Of a DNA stretch of 64,000 nucleotides, positions 30,815 through 42,541 are shown one piece after another (within the stretch, counting starts at the first letter, position 1; each line of letters starts with the position of its first letter). Below the pieces are notes generated by a model. It did no database searches. It saw nothing but the letters and a program-made list of their open reading frames with translations, and had not been told where the DNA came from. Source of the stretch: Stenotrophomonas sp. SAM-B. GTDB taxonomy: Bacteria > Pseudomonadota > Gammaproteobacteria > Xanthomonadales > Xanthomonadaceae. Both the position numbers and the translations under genes were made by a program. The stretch spans positions 720,168-784,167 of the forward strand of contig NZ_JABBXB010000002.1 of NCBI RefSeq assembly GCF_013387485.1. The letters are read 5' to 3'.

Positions 30815-32540
30815 CCGCGCAGTGCTCGATGATCAGCTGGATCGCGCCGCCTCCCCGGTAGTCATCACTGACCAGCCGATAGGCGATGTGGACGTGGTTG
30901 GCCGGCGCATTGCCGGTCCAGCCGCTGAAGTGGATCGCGCTGACCGGCTCGGGGCGGCCCGGCACGCGCAGGCTCAGCTTGAGGTGCTTCTCTTTGAGCA
31001 CCTGCCAGCGCGCCACCTGGAAGTGACCATCGAACAGCGGCTCGGGGAAGCCCTGCCCCCACGGCCCGGCCAGACGCAGGGCCTCGGCATGGGCGAAATC
31101 CAGCTCCTGCGGCAGCAACTCGCCGTCGGTGAGCAGCAGCTGCTGCAGCGAGAGCGGATCCAGCGTGCGCTCGACCACATCCACGAAGGCCTGCTCGAAC
31201 GCGGGCAGCTTCGCGTGCGGCAGGCTCAGGCCCGCGGCCATGGCGTGGCCACCGAACTTGTCGATCAGGCCCGGGTGCGCGGCGTTGACCAGGGCCAGCG
31301 CATCACGGATGTGGAAGCCGGGAATCGAGCGCGCCGAGCCACGCAGCGAATCGCCGCCCGGCTCGGACGGCGCGAACGCGATCACCGGGCGATGCAGGCG
31401 ATCCTTCATCTTGGAGGCGACCAGCCCGACCACGCCCGGATGCCACTCGGCATCGAACAGGCAGGCCGCGACCGGGCGCACACCCTCGGCACTCAGCACC
31501 GCACGGGACACCGCCAGTTCCGCGTCGTCGGTCATCAACTGCTGGACCGCGCGGCGCTCGGTATTGATCGACTCCAGTGTCGTGGCGATCTCACGCGCGT
31601 GGGCGCGGTCTTCGGTGAGCAGCAGCTCGATGCCCAACGCCATGTCTTCCAGCCGGCCGGCGGCATTCAAGCGTGGGCCGAGCGCGAAACCGATGTCGGT
31701 GGCGCTCAGCCGTGCCGGATCGCGCCCGCTGGCCTCGATCAGCGCCTGCAGCCCGACGCAGCCTTTGCCGCTGCGCAGCCGGCGCAGGCCGGCCGAGACC
31801 AGGGCGCGGTTGTTGTCGTCCAGTGCGACCAGATCGGCGACCGTACCCACCGCGACCAGATCCAGCAGGGTCAGCAGGTCCGGCTCCGGCGTCGCGGCAA
31901 ACGCGCCCTGCTCGCGCAGGTGGCGGCGCAGCGCCATCAACACGTAGAAGATCACCCCGACGCCGGCCAGCGCCTTGCTCGGGAAGGCATCGCCGCTGAT
32001 GTTGGGGTCCACGATCGCATCCGCAGGCGGCAGGTGCTCGCCGGGCAGATGGTGATCGGTGACCAGTACCTTCCAGCCCAGTGCCTTGGCCGCGTTGACG
32101 CCGGCGTGGCAGGCGATTCCGTGATCGACCGTGACCAGCAGGCCGGGATTGAGCGGGGCCAGTTCGGCCACCAGCGATGGCGACAGCCCATAGCCGTGCA
32201 GCATGCGGTTGGGCACCGCGTGCACCACGTCGCGTGCGCCCAGCATGCGCAGGCCGCGTACGCCGACCGCACAGGCGGTGGCGCCATCACAGTCGAAATC
32301 GCCGACGATCAGGATGCGTTCGTTGTTGGCGATCGCATCGGCCAGCAGCGTTACCGCGGCCTGCATGCTGCCCAGCAGATCCGGCGCATGCAGCTGGGCC
32401 AGCTTTGGCTGGGCCTGCGCGGCATCGGTAACCCCGCGCGCGGCGTACAACCGCTGCAGCAACGGCAACATGGATGACGGCCACTCGCTGACGGCGGCGG
32501 CAGGACGGCGCTGGATACGGGGTGCTTCAGACTGGGTCAA
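30807..32540 (-). CDS. recJ: Single-stranded-DNA-specific exonuclease RecJ
   Basis: DHH-family 5'-3' exonuclease on single-stranded DNA, acting in RecF-pathway recombination and in mismatch and base-excision repair. The Mn-binding motifs are DFDCDG (residues 81-86), TVDHG, TDHHLPG (DHH at 162-164) and, later, GPRLNAAGRLEDM and GGHAMAAGLSL of the DHHA1 domain. I place the start at a TTG (32538-32540), which gives 577 residues, the E. coli length. The first upstream ATG (32600) lies inside a palindromic SMAG repeat and would add 20 implausible residues. It sits in the rpf region downstream of the RpfE-type gene and overlaps an exported-protein gene at its end. Confidence 0.93.
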   Translation of the reverse strand: MTQSEAPRIQRRPAAAVSEWPSSMLPLLQRLYAARGVTDAAQAQPKLAQLHAPDLLGSMQAAVTLLADAIANNERILIVGDFDCDGATACAVGVRGLRMLGARDVVHAVPNRMLHGYGLSPSLVAELAPLNPGLLVTVDHGIACHAGVNAAKALGWKVLVTDHHLPGEHLPPADAIVDPNISGDAFPSKALAGVGVIFYVLMALRRHLREQGAFAATPEPDLLTLLDLVAVGTVADLVALDDNNRALVSAGLRRLRSGKGCVGLQALIEASGRDPARLSATDIGFALGPRLNAAGRLEDMALGIELLLTEDRAHAREIATTLESINTERRAVQQLMTDDAELAVSRAVLSAEGVRPVAACLFDAEWHPGVVGLVASKMKDRLHRPVIAFAPSEPGGDSLRGSARSIPGFHIRDALALVNAAHPGLIDKFGGHAMAAGLSLPHAKLPAFEQAFVDVVERTLDPLSLQQLLLTDGELLPQELDFAHAEALRLAGPWGQGFPEPLFDGHFQVARWQVLKEKHLKLSLRVPGRPEPVSAIHFSGWTGNAPANHVHIAYRLVSDDYRGGGAIQLIIEHCADA

Positions 32541-32590
32541 AACGGGCTCGATCGATGACGTGCGCGTCCATGATACTGCCCGGGGAATGC

Positions 32591-32613
32591 ATCCACGCAT
32601 GGCGTGGATCTAC
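32591..32613 (-). repeat. SMAG-type palindromic repeat, copy 1
   Basis: 23-bp element whose minus strand reads GTAG and then a stem ATCCACGC with GCGTGGAT. It is inverted relative to copies 2 and 3. GTAG-ended short palindromes of this kind (SMAG, S. maltophilia GTAG elements) are numerous in S. maltophilia genomes and tend to sit between genes. Confidence 0.85.
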
Positions 32614-32636
32614 CCCGGTATACCGGCAGGACAACC

Positions 32637-32659
32637 GTAGATCCACGCCATGCGTGGAT
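32637..32659 (+). repeat. SMAG-type palindromic repeat, copy 2
   Basis: Identical 23-bp GTAG-ended palindrome on the plus strand, 23 bp from copy 1 and facing it, so that copies 1 and 2 can also pair with each other to form one long hairpin. Confidence 0.85.
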
Positions 32660-32673
32660 ACCAGCAGCACGAG

Positions 32674-32696
32674 GTAGATCCACGCCATGCGTGGAT
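32674..32696 (+). repeat. SMAG-type palindromic repeat, copy 3
   Basis: Third identical 23-bp copy, direct with respect to copy 2 and 14 bp away. It lies 52 bp after the rpfE stop codon on the message that should continue to recJ. Confidence 0.85.
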
Positions 32697-32748
32697 GGCG
32701 CACCCTGTTTGCTGGAGCCAGCCGCCGGCCGGCTCTCCTTCGACGAAC

Positions 32749-33669
32749 TCAGAGGTCGTGCAGCTGCACCGGCTTCTTCCAGAACCGCCAACGCTGGCCT
32801 TTGTCGATCTCGACGCGGGTGCCGTCTTCGAAATCCAGGACCAGCCGCGTCAATTCCCCGCGCGCGATCGCCGCCAGCAGCGGCCGGATCGCCTCATTGC
32901 CCAACTGCTCCAGCGAACGCAGCTGGCGCAGGTCCACCAAGGCATCCACGGTCTGCTCGCCATCGGCGTGCAGGCCTGCCGCCTTGGCCAGCGCCTGCAG
33001 CAGCGCATCGCGGCTGCGGACCTGGGCATGCGCGGTGGTCACGCGTTCGGGCAGCTCACCGCCGCCCCAGAACCACAACGAGTTGATCGCCCGCTTGCCG
33101 TCGGCCACGCGCTGCTGGTTCCACGCGTGCTGGTGCAACACCACCTGCGCTTCGGTCAACAGGGCACGCCAGCGGCGGCCCGCATCGCCTTCGGGCAGAT
33201 GGGCAAACAGATCATCGCCGAGCACTTCATCGGGCTCGGCGAATAACGGCAGCGTGGTGCCGGGCGGCAGGCGCAGATACCACCGCGACGGCACCGGGGC
33301 ATCCAGCACGAAACCGTAGCCGGCAAACAACGGCTGCAAGGCCGGCAGCAGATGCATCACATCGGCCAGATCCGGGCGCAGGGTATCCCCGTGCCCCATC
33401 AGGCGAGCGCCATGCATGTCCGGCACCACATTGGCCGGATCGGCCCGCAGCCACACCGCTCCGTCGGCATCGCCGACATCCAGCTGGCGGGTCAGGGCTG
33501 CGGCGGACCACGCGTCCGGCTGCGTCTGGAAATGCCGACGCAACTGGGCGCGCTCGCCCGCCTCGGCGCTGCGGCGTTCCGCACGCCCCAGCGCCTTGGC
33601 GACGTCATCGGGCAGCGGCGCCGCCGGAAACCGGCTGCGCGCCGGGAGCAACAACGTCGCCGTGGCCAT
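32749..33669 (-). CDS. rpfE: RpfE-type protein (phosphoglycerate-mutase-like family)
   Basis: 306-residue protein of the RpfE type, a conserved proteobacterial family sometimes described as phosphoglycerate-mutase-like. It matches what I recall of that family: PSRWYLRLPPGTTLP, then VVLHQHAWNQQRVADGKRAINSLWFWGGGELP around residues 180-215. A true mutase active site cannot be shown. rpfE was named from the Xanthomonas rpf cluster, where its effect on virulence traits is slight. The start follows the greA stop by five bases, so it is in the carB-greA set; recJ follows after a 208-bp gap filled with SMAG repeats. Confidence 0.75.
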   Translation of the reverse strand: MATATLLLPARSRFPAAPLPDDVAKALGRAERRSAEAGERAQLRRHFQTQPDAWSAAALTRQLDVGDADGAVWLRADPANVVPDMHGARLMGHGDTLRPDLADVMHLLPALQPLFAGYGFVLDAPVPSRWYLRLPPGTTLPLFAEPDEVLGDDLFAHLPEGDAGRRWRALLTEAQVVLHQHAWNQQRVADGKRAINSLWFWGGGELPERVTTAHAQVRSRDALLQALAKAAGLHADGEQTVDALVDLRQLRSLEQLGNEAIRPLLAAIARGELTRLVLDFEDGTRVEIDKGQRWRFWKKPVQLHDL

Positions 33670-33674
33670 CGCCG

Positions 33675-34147
33675 TCAGTCCAGGTACTGGACGCTGACGA
33701 TTTCGTACTCGCGCTGGCCGGCCGGGGCGTCGATGGTGACCGCATCGCCCTCCAGCTTACCGATCAAGGCACGGGCCAGCGGCGAGGAGATCGCGATCAG
33801 GCCCAGCTTGATGTCCGCTTCCAGGTCACCCACGATCTGGTAGCGCTTTTCTTCATCGCTTTCCACGTCCGACAGCTCGACGGTGGCGCCGAACACCACC
33901 TTGCTGCCGGCGTTGAGCTTGGTGATGTCGATGATCTCGGCATGCGAAAGCTCGCCTTCCAGCTGCTTGATGCGGCCTTCGATGAAGCCCTGCTCCTCGC
34001 GCGCGGCGTGGTACTCGGCGTTCTCCTTGAGATCGCCGTGCTCGCGGGCCTCGGCGATCGCCGCGATGACCTTCGGGCGCTTGACCGACTTCAGGTGGTC
34101 AAGCTCTTCGCGCAGACGCTGCGCGCCCTTCAGGGTGATCGGTGCTC

Positions 34148-34151
<4 letters not shown>
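33675..34151 (-). CDS. greA: Transcription elongation factor GreA
   Basis: 158-residue GreA, which rescues backtracked RNA polymerase by stimulating cleavage of the nascent RNA 3' end. The coiled-coil tip with the two acidic catalytic residues is in [16 protein letters not shown]; the C-terminal FKBP-like domain ends with [18 protein letters not shown]. Its ATG overlaps the carB stop as ATGA, a four-base overlap that implies translational coupling. The carA-carB-greA order is common in gammaproteobacteria. Confidence 0.97.
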
Positions 34152-37390
<3,239 letters not shown>

Positions 37391-37444
37391 TGTCTTCTCT
37401 AAGTCTGGACAGCGAGGCAGATGGGGGTGATCGCACGCTGTCGA

Positions 37445-37999
37445 TCAGGAAATATCGTCGGGGTTCAGCACGATCCGGCATTGGTCCTGCAGCGGCTTGG
37501 CCAACTGCGCGCCCAGATCCTCCGGCATCGCCGGCCCGCTCTCGAACGACGCCACCAGCCGGCGATAGGCCGGGCTGCCGATGAAGGCCGCAAGCTGTGC
37601 GCGGTCCGGCCCAGCCAGACCCGCAGCGGCCTTGGCCTCGGTGTTCTCGGGCGTGGAATTGGCGAAGCCGCTCGCCAGCGCCTTGCCCGCCGGCGTGGCC
37701 AGGAAGCGCGACCACTCGGCGATCACCGCGTCGCCATCGCTGCCCAGACCCGTGATGATGGAACCACGGAACTGCGCATCCAGCAGATCGCGCACGGGCG
37801 CCTGCGCGCACTGTTGATCAGGGTCCGGCAGCGCCTTCAGGGCCGGCGTGGTGTCGATCACCAGGCTGGCCATGGTGGTGCCCAGCGTGCCCAGGCCCAA
37901 CGTCTTCACCACCGCCGCCACGTCGGCATCGGCGGCGGGCGCAGCCTGCGCCACACCCGCCACACCCCACAGCAACGGCAGCAGCGCGAGGCTGCGCAT
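37445..37999 (-). CDS. Exported protein inserted between carA and carB
   Basis: 184-residue protein of unknown function with a signal peptide (SLALLPLLWGVAGVAQAAP) and two or three cysteines (DQQCAQAP, DQCRIVLN). The helical body (ATPAGKALASGF, AAFIGSPAYRRLVASFE) resembles the DUF2059-type exported helical proteins, but I do not claim the family. Its ATG overlaps the carA stop by one base (TGATG) and carB starts 54 bp after its stop, so it is an integral middle gene of the operon and not a free-standing insertion. Confidence 0.75.
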   Translation of the reverse strand: MRSLALLPLLWGVAGVAQAAPAADADVAAVVKTLGLGTLGTTMASLVIDTTPALKALPDPDQQCAQAPVRDLLDAQFRGSIITGLGSDGDAVIAEWSRFLATPAGKALASGFANSTPENTEAKAAAGLAGPDRAQLAAFIGSPAYRRLVASFESGPAMPEDLGAQLAKPLQDQCRIVLNPDDIS

Positions 38000-39129
38000 C
38001 AAGCTTTCGCCTCGGCCATCAGCGCCACGAACCGGTCGAACAGCGGACCGACATCGTGCGGGCCCGGCGAGGCTTCCGGGTGGCCCTGGAACGAGAACGC
38101 CGGCACGTCGGTGCGCGCGATGCCCTGGTTGGTGCCATCGAACAGCGAGCGATGGGTCACGCGCAGGGTGGCCGGCAGCGACGCTTCATCGACCGCGAAA
38201 CCATGGTTCTGCGAGGTGATCATGACGCGACCACTGTCCAGGTCCTGGACCGGGTGGTTGGCGCCGTGGTGGCCATGGCCCATCTTCACCGTCTTCGCGC
38301 CGGAGGCCAGCGCCAGCAGCTGGTGGCCCAGGCAGATGCCGAAGGTCGGCACCTTCTTTTCCAGGAAGGTCTTGATCGCGCCGATCGCGTAATCGCACGG
38401 TTCCGGATCGCCCGGGCCGTTGGACAGGAACACGCCGTCCGGATGCATCGCCAGCACTTCGGCGGCCGGGGTCTGCGCCGGCACCACGGTGAGCTCGCAG
38501 CCGCGCTCGGCCAGCATGCGCAGGATGTTCAACTTGGCGCCGAAGTCATAGGCCACCACCTTGAAGCGCGGCGCGGCGTTGACGAAGGCGTTGCTGTCCA
38601 GATCCAGCTGGCCCTCGGTCCAGGTGTAGCTCTTGTCGGTGCTGACCACTTTGGCCAGATCCATGCCCTTCAGGCCCGGGAACTTGCGCGCCGCTTCCAG
38701 CGCCGTGTCCACGTTCAGCCCTTCGCCAGCCATCAGCGCACCGTTCTGGGCGCCGCGCTCGCGCAGGATGCGGGTCAGCTTGCGGGTATCGATGCCGGAG
38801 ATGGCGACCACGCCGCGCTGCAGCAGCCAATCCTGCAGCGACACCTGGCTGCGCCAGTTGCTCGGGCGGCGCGGCACATCGCGCACGATCAGGCCGGCCG
38901 ACCATACCTTGGCCGCTTCATCGTCCTGGTCGGTCATGCCGGTGTTGCCGATATGCGGGTAGGTCAGCGTGACCATCTGCCGGGCGTAGGAAGGATCGGT
39001 CAACACTTCCTGATAGCCGGTCATGGCGGTATTGAACACCACCTCACCGACGGACAGGCCGGGCGCGCCTACGGATTCGCCCTCGAATACGGTGCCGTCT
39101 TCGAGGACGAGGATTGCGGCTTGGGTCAC
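37999..39129 (-). CDS. carA: Carbamoyl-phosphate synthase small subunit
   Basis: 376-residue glutaminase subunit that feeds ammonia to CarB. The N-terminal domain begins [18 protein letters not shown]; the class I glutamine amidotransferase domain has the nucleophile C266 in [13 protein letters not shown], and the His/Glu part of the triad is in [11 protein letters not shown]. The start codon is GTG (39127-39129), with GAGA a few bases upstream. It is 240 bp from dapB, room enough for a carA promoter, and runs into the small exported-protein gene. Confidence 0.97.
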   Translation of the reverse strand: MTQAAILVLEDGTVFEGESVGAPGLSVGEVVFNTAMTGYQEVLTDPSYARQMVTLTYPHIGNTGMTDQDDEAAKVWSAGLIVRDVPRRPSNWRSQVSLQDWLLQRGVVAISGIDTRKLTRILRERGAQNGALMAGEGLNVDTALEAARKFPGLKGMDLAKVVSTDKSYTWTEGQLDLDSNAFVNAAPRFKVVAYDFGAKLNILRMLAERGCELTVVPAQTPAAEVLAMHPDGVFLSNGPGDPEPCDYAIGAIKTFLEKKVPTFGICLGHQLLALASGAKTVKMGHGHHGANHPVQDLDSGRVMITSQNHGFAVDEASLPATLRVTHRSLFDGTNQGIARTDVPAFSFQGHPEASPGPHDVGPLFDRFVALMAEAKA

Positions 39130-39314
39130 GGAAATCTCACTTTGGCTACCGAGGGGTCGCCGAAGTCACGCCTGCGCTTCACGAAAAAGCGGCTGCAAAA
39201 AAGCGCGGACTGCGGTTCTGGACCGGTCCGGCTGTCGTGATTCGGCGAGCGGGAATTGTAAAGGGAAGCCGGGTGCGACGCCAGTATCCGCGTGCAATTG
39301 CCCTGTTCAGGCCG

Positions 39315-39344
39315 ATAAAGGGCGCAGCGCCGGTTCAGGCGCCC
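39315..39344 (-). terminator. Possible terminator after dapB
   Basis: Six-bp stem GGGCGC/GCGCCC (39320-39325 with 39339-39344, 13-base loop) followed on the minus strand by TTTAT. The long loop and short T-run make this tentative. The remainder of the 240-bp gap to carA holds no other recognisable element. Confidence 0.35.
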
Positions 39345-39369
39345 GCCCGGCTGGCTCCGCGGGCCCCAT

Positions 39370-40110
39370 TCAGACGGCAGGCGGCGGCGTGGCCCCATCC
39401 AGCAGGTCGCGCACGCGCCAGCTGCCCGGCGCACGGCCCGGCAGCTGGCGGGCGGCAAACAGCGCCCCTCGGGCGAAAATGTCGCGGTTGGTGGCGCGGT
39501 GGGTCAGTTCGATGCGCTCGCCCAGCCCGGTAAACTGGACCAGGTGCTCACCGACGATGTCACCGGCGCGCAGGCTTGCGTAGTGCGGCTCGGCCCCGCC
39601 CTTCTCCGCCGCCGCGCCCAGGGTCAGGGCAGTGCCCGAGGGCGCGTCCTTCTTCTGGGTGTGGTGGGATTCGACGATGTCGCAGTCCCAGCCCTTCAGG
39701 GCGGCGGCCGCACGCTCGACCAGCTCGTCCAGCACCGCCACGCCCAGGCTGAAGTTGGAGGCCCAGACCAGCGGAATCCGGCCCGCCGCCTGGATCAGCG
39801 CCTGGCGCTGCGCCTCGCTGATGCCCGTGGTACCGGAGACGAAGCCGGCGCCGCGCTCCACGCACAGCGCCAGCACCGGATCGAACCCCTCGGGCAGGCT
39901 GAAATCGATGGCGACATCGAACTGGGGCGCACCGCCCAGCTCACTGCTGGCGAAATGCGGCACGCCCTCGACCACGCGCTGGGCCGGCGAGCGGCGGGTG
40001 ACCGCGGCCACGACCTGCAGGGCGGGAGTGTCGGCGGCAAGGCGGAGCAGCGCCTGGCCCATGCGGCCGGAGGCACCGTGGATGAGCAAACGTAGGGGAG
40101 TGGTAGTCAT
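39370..40110 (-). CDS. dapB: 4-hydroxy-tetrahydrodipicolinate reductase
   Basis: 246-residue NAD(P)H-dependent reductase of the diaminopimelate/lysine pathway, used for peptidoglycan and lysine. The nucleotide-binding start is LLIHGASGRMGQALL (about residues 8-22), SGTTGISEAQRQ and NFSLGVAVLDELV follow, and the catalytic segment with the paired His and Lys is ESHHTQKKDAPSGTAL. Length is typical (E. coli 273; shorter forms common). It heads the leftward group; dapB-carA-carB adjacency is common in proteobacteria. Confidence 0.96.
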   Translation of the reverse strand: MTTTPLRLLIHGASGRMGQALLRLAADTPALQVVAAVTRRSPAQRVVEGVPHFASSELGGAPQFDVAIDFSLPEGFDPVLALCVERGAGFVSGTTGISEAQRQALIQAAGRIPLVWASNFSLGVAVLDELVERAAAALKGWDCDIVESHHTQKKDAPSGTALTLGAAAEKGGAEPHYASLRAGDIVGEHLVQFTGLGERIELTHRATNRDIFARGALFAARQLPGRAPGSWRVRDLLDGATPPPAV

Positions 40111-40297
40111 GCCCGCAGGCTAGCGGGTGGCAACGACGATGTACAAGAGGAAAACCACCCGCGGCTTGCTACGCTGGCCGACCGGTCCCTCTGGCAGCCT
40201 CTCCATGCAGCGTTCGAAGCGCCTTCCCGTCACCCGCAGCGCACCCGACCTCGGCCATCACCTGGCGGTGCATGGCGGGCTGATGCGGGATTGATCC

Positions 40298-40699
40298 ATG
40301 CGCATCTCCGACATCGCCCGACGCAGCGGCGCGAGCCAGAAGGCCATCCGCCTGTATGAAGCACGGGGCCTGCTGGCGCCGATCCCGCGGCTCAATCGCT
40401 ACCGCGACTACAGCGAGCAGGATCTCCACCTGGTCCAGCTAATCCGCCAGGCGCTGACGCTCGGGTTCCGCCTTGCCGACGTGGCCTGCCTGCGTCGTGC
40501 CGATGGCGGCATCGATTGGCCACGCGTGCAGACACTGCTGGTGACGCGCCAACAGGCGGTGCGCGCAGACATGGAGCGCCTCCACCAGCTTGACCAGGCA
40601 CTCACCGCTCTACGCGATGAGGTGGCCGAACTCGTCGTTCACGGGGATACCGGCGCACTGGAAAGCTGCATGGCTGCTGGCGACTGCCGAGCCGCTTGA
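40298..40699 (+). CDS. MerR-family transcription regulator
   Basis: 133-residue MerR-type regulator. The N-terminal HTH is clear: MRISDIARRSGASQKAIRLYEARGLLAP and NRYRDYSEQDLHLVQLIRQALTLGF (residues 1-57), followed by a coiled-coil dimer helix. The tail contains two Cys five residues apart (ESCMAAGDC); MerR metal sensors place such pairs differently, so the effector is open. It precedes a flavodoxin-fold oxidoreductase gene by 54 bp on the same strand and may control it. Confidence 0.88.
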   Translation: MRISDIARRSGASQKAIRLYEARGLLAPIPRLNRYRDYSEQDLHLVQLIRQALTLGFRLADVACLRRADGGIDWPRVQTLLVTRQQAVRADMERLHQLDQALTALRDEVAELVVHGDTGALESCMAAGDCRAA

Positions 40700-40753
40700 C
40701 TCTGCCCCATGGGGCAGACCGCAGGCTTGCGCTCCCCTCCTGCGAGTTCGCCC

Positions 40754-41335
40754 ATGTCCCGCTCCATCGTCATCCTGCTTGGCCACCCCGACCGTGACAG
40801 CCTGTGCGGCGCAATGGCCGAGCGCTACCGGGACGCCGCGCAGGCGGCCGGGCACTGCGTCCACCTGTTCGCCCTGGGCGAGGCCGATTTCGATCCTGTC
40901 CTGCGCCATGGCTACCGGCAGATCCAGCCGCTGGAGCCAGACCTGCAGGAGATCATGGCCGCCATTGCCCAGTGCAATCACCTGGTGCTGGTCTACCCGA
41001 CCTGGTGGGGGGGCATGCCGGCGCTGCTGAAGGGCTTCTTTGACCGTGCCTTGCTGCCTGGCGTCGCGTTCCGCTATCGCAAGGATTCGGTGTGGTGGGA
41101 CCGGTTGCTCAGTGGGCGCAGCGCGCGGGTGATCACCACCCTGGACACCCCGCCCTGGTACTACCGTTGGGTGTACCGCATGCCGGGATATCAGCAGATC
41201 CGCCGCACGATCCTGGCGTTCTGCGGGATCAAGCCGGTCAGGATCAGCGGATTCGGCCCGGTGCGCAGCACCACGCTGGCGCAGCGTGAGGCCTGGTTGC
41301 GCAAGGTAGCTGCGCTCGGGCGGGCGGCGGAGTAG
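40754..41335 (+). CDS. Flavodoxin-fold NAD(P)H:quinone oxidoreductase
   Basis: 193-residue member of the KefF/NQO1-type flavodoxin-fold reductases, which use FMN or FAD to reduce quinones and similar electrophiles. Marks are IVILLGHPDRDSLCGAMA at the N-terminus and the FMN-side LVLVYPTWWGGMPALLKGFFDRALLPGVAF (about residues 74-103). Start at 40754 places the fold directly at the N-terminus. Probably co-transcribed with, and controlled by, the MerR protein just upstream, perhaps in response to quinone or electrophile stress; the effector is inferred. Confidence 0.85.
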   Translation: MSRSIVILLGHPDRDSLCGAMAERYRDAAQAAGHCVHLFALGEADFDPVLRHGYRQIQPLEPDLQEIMAAIAQCNHLVLVYPTWWGGMPALLKGFFDRALLPGVAFRYRKDSVWWDRLLSGRSARVITTLDTPPWYYRWVYRMPGYQQIRRTILAFCGIKPVRISGFGPVRSTTLAQREAWLRKVAALGRAAE

Positions 41336-41387
41336 CGCCTGGCGCTGCGCCGGTTGCGTTTATGATTGCTCTGGCAGTGGTGACTCA

Positions 41388-41912
41388 ATGACCAACGACC
41401 ACACCACGCCCGAAAAAGTCATGGGCGCCATCTCCAGGAACTGGTGGAGGAAGGCAGCTCCAGATACAGAAGTCTTCTGAGTTTGCCAGTGGACGAACTG
41501 AACACCGTTTGCCCAAAAGCGCAGCGTGCGTTGTCCAAGCTCTCTCCCCATGAAAGGGACCACGGTCATCGACATCGTCATCCTCGACACCGCCTCGGCA
41601 ATTCTGGGCACTCTGGATGGAACCCATTTCCCGGGTCCTCTCTCCCGCGACTTCATTGCCACATTCGACAACGAAGTCAACCAGGGAGACCTACTGGATG
41701 TCTTCAACAAAAACGCCCAGGCAAGGGGCTTCATGACCTTAGCTGGCACCGACTCCGTCTTGCTGCGCTGGCGAAACCGCCACCGATTGCCTTCGACCTC
41801 CCGCCAGACCGACATAAGGACTTTCGAACGTTCGAGGATCTGAGTCGGAACCAACTTGTCGCATTCGGCTCTGGTGGGCTCTACGCGACAGTCACACAAT
41901 GGCGCACCGCCA
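41388..41912 (+). pseudogene. Decayed gene with frameshifts (low-GC patch)
   Basis: Protein-like sequence is spread over two frames. It opens at an ATG (41388) with MTNDHTTPEKVMGA, moves to another frame near 41432 (QELVEEGSSRYRSLLSLP and DELNTVCPKAQRALSKLSP), and returns to the first near 41553 (TVIDIVILDTASAILGTLDG, FIATFDNEVNQGDLLDVF). A last plausible stretch (DLPPDRHKDFRTFEDLSRNQ) is again in the other frame. The pieces join into one sensible small protein if single-base errors are allowed, so this looks like a broken gene or a run of sequencing errors. The family is not recognised. Base composition is clearly lower in GC than the neighbours. Confidence 0.45.
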
Positions 41913-41927
41913 GAAGCCGTCCCACCA

Positions 41928-42410
41928 ATGTCGATGCCATCACAGAACGTCAATACAGCAAAGATATTCGGCGCTGCTGCCAAGGACGCGGGTTTTCTGG
42001 GAAACACAGTCACTCGATATCGCGATCATGACAAGTTTCTGCTTGTCATCAACCATCAGAAATCCGCATTTGGGAGGCTCTTCTACGTAAACGTGGGCCT
42101 CTATTTCCGCGAAATGCTGGACGAACCACTGGACGAGACCGCGATAAGAGGAGCGTTCAAAGTTCGCACTACAACTCCCCACCCCCATGTTAGCTGGCGC
42201 ATAGAAAACACGCCGGGGATGCCCGCCGCCATCACGCAGGAGCGTTTGGATTCGTTGGTCGTGCAGAATGATGCTGACGAGCTTCGCGGAACACTGAGCC
42301 TGACACTGGGGATTCTACTGACATTCGTCGCCGCGCACGCTGATCGCCAGGCGCTCCGCCAACTGAGCGACGCTCGCCTGTTCAGCGCGATGATCCTGAA
42401 AGAAGTGTAG
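41928..42410 (+). CDS. Small protein, possibly DUF4304-like
   Basis: 160-residue protein that I cannot assign firmly. Its start (IFGAAAKDAGFLGNTVTRYRDHDKFLLVINHQKS, then LFYVNVGLYFRE) resembles DUF4304-type proteins, which often act as single-gene immunity or orphan proteins in accessory regions. The middle contains TTTPHPHVSWRIENTPG and the end a helical LTLGILLTFVAAHADRQALRQL. Start at 41928 or the ATG six bases on. GC content is lower than in neighbouring genes and it follows a decayed gene, which suggests transfer. Confidence 0.55.
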   Translation: MSMPSQNVNTAKIFGAAAKDAGFLGNTVTRYRDHDKFLLVINHQKSAFGRLFYVNVGLYFREMLDEPLDETAIRGAFKVRTTTPHPHVSWRIENTPGMPAAITQERLDSLVVQNDADELRGTLSLTLGILLTFVAAHADRQALRQLSDARLFSAMILKEV

Positions 42411-42541
42411 CCCCGGTAGCGTTGCACAGACGCTTGCCGCCGATGCTCCCACCGTGTCGGCGCGAAATGCAGCAAGCCTAAGCGCATCAAACAGGCGAAC
42501 GTCCCGAGCGATCGTGCCAGACGCCGCGTGGATCCCGCCCC

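Noticed and set aside
32541..32600. Extending recJ to the ATG at 32600
   Set aside because: That ATG is part of an SMAG palindrome and the extra 20 residues are not RecJ-like; the TTG at 32540 gives the standard length.
40298..40699. Reading the MerR protein as a copper sensor because of two late cysteines
   Set aside because: The spacing and context (Cys-five residues-Cys in an Ala-rich tail, no copper genes nearby) do not match CueR-type metal loops.
41360..42013. A 217-codon minus-strand frame across the low-GC patch
   Set aside because: It lacks family-like patterns, and the plus strand contains more convincing protein fragments and a usable downstream gene. The minus frame is open mostly by chance.
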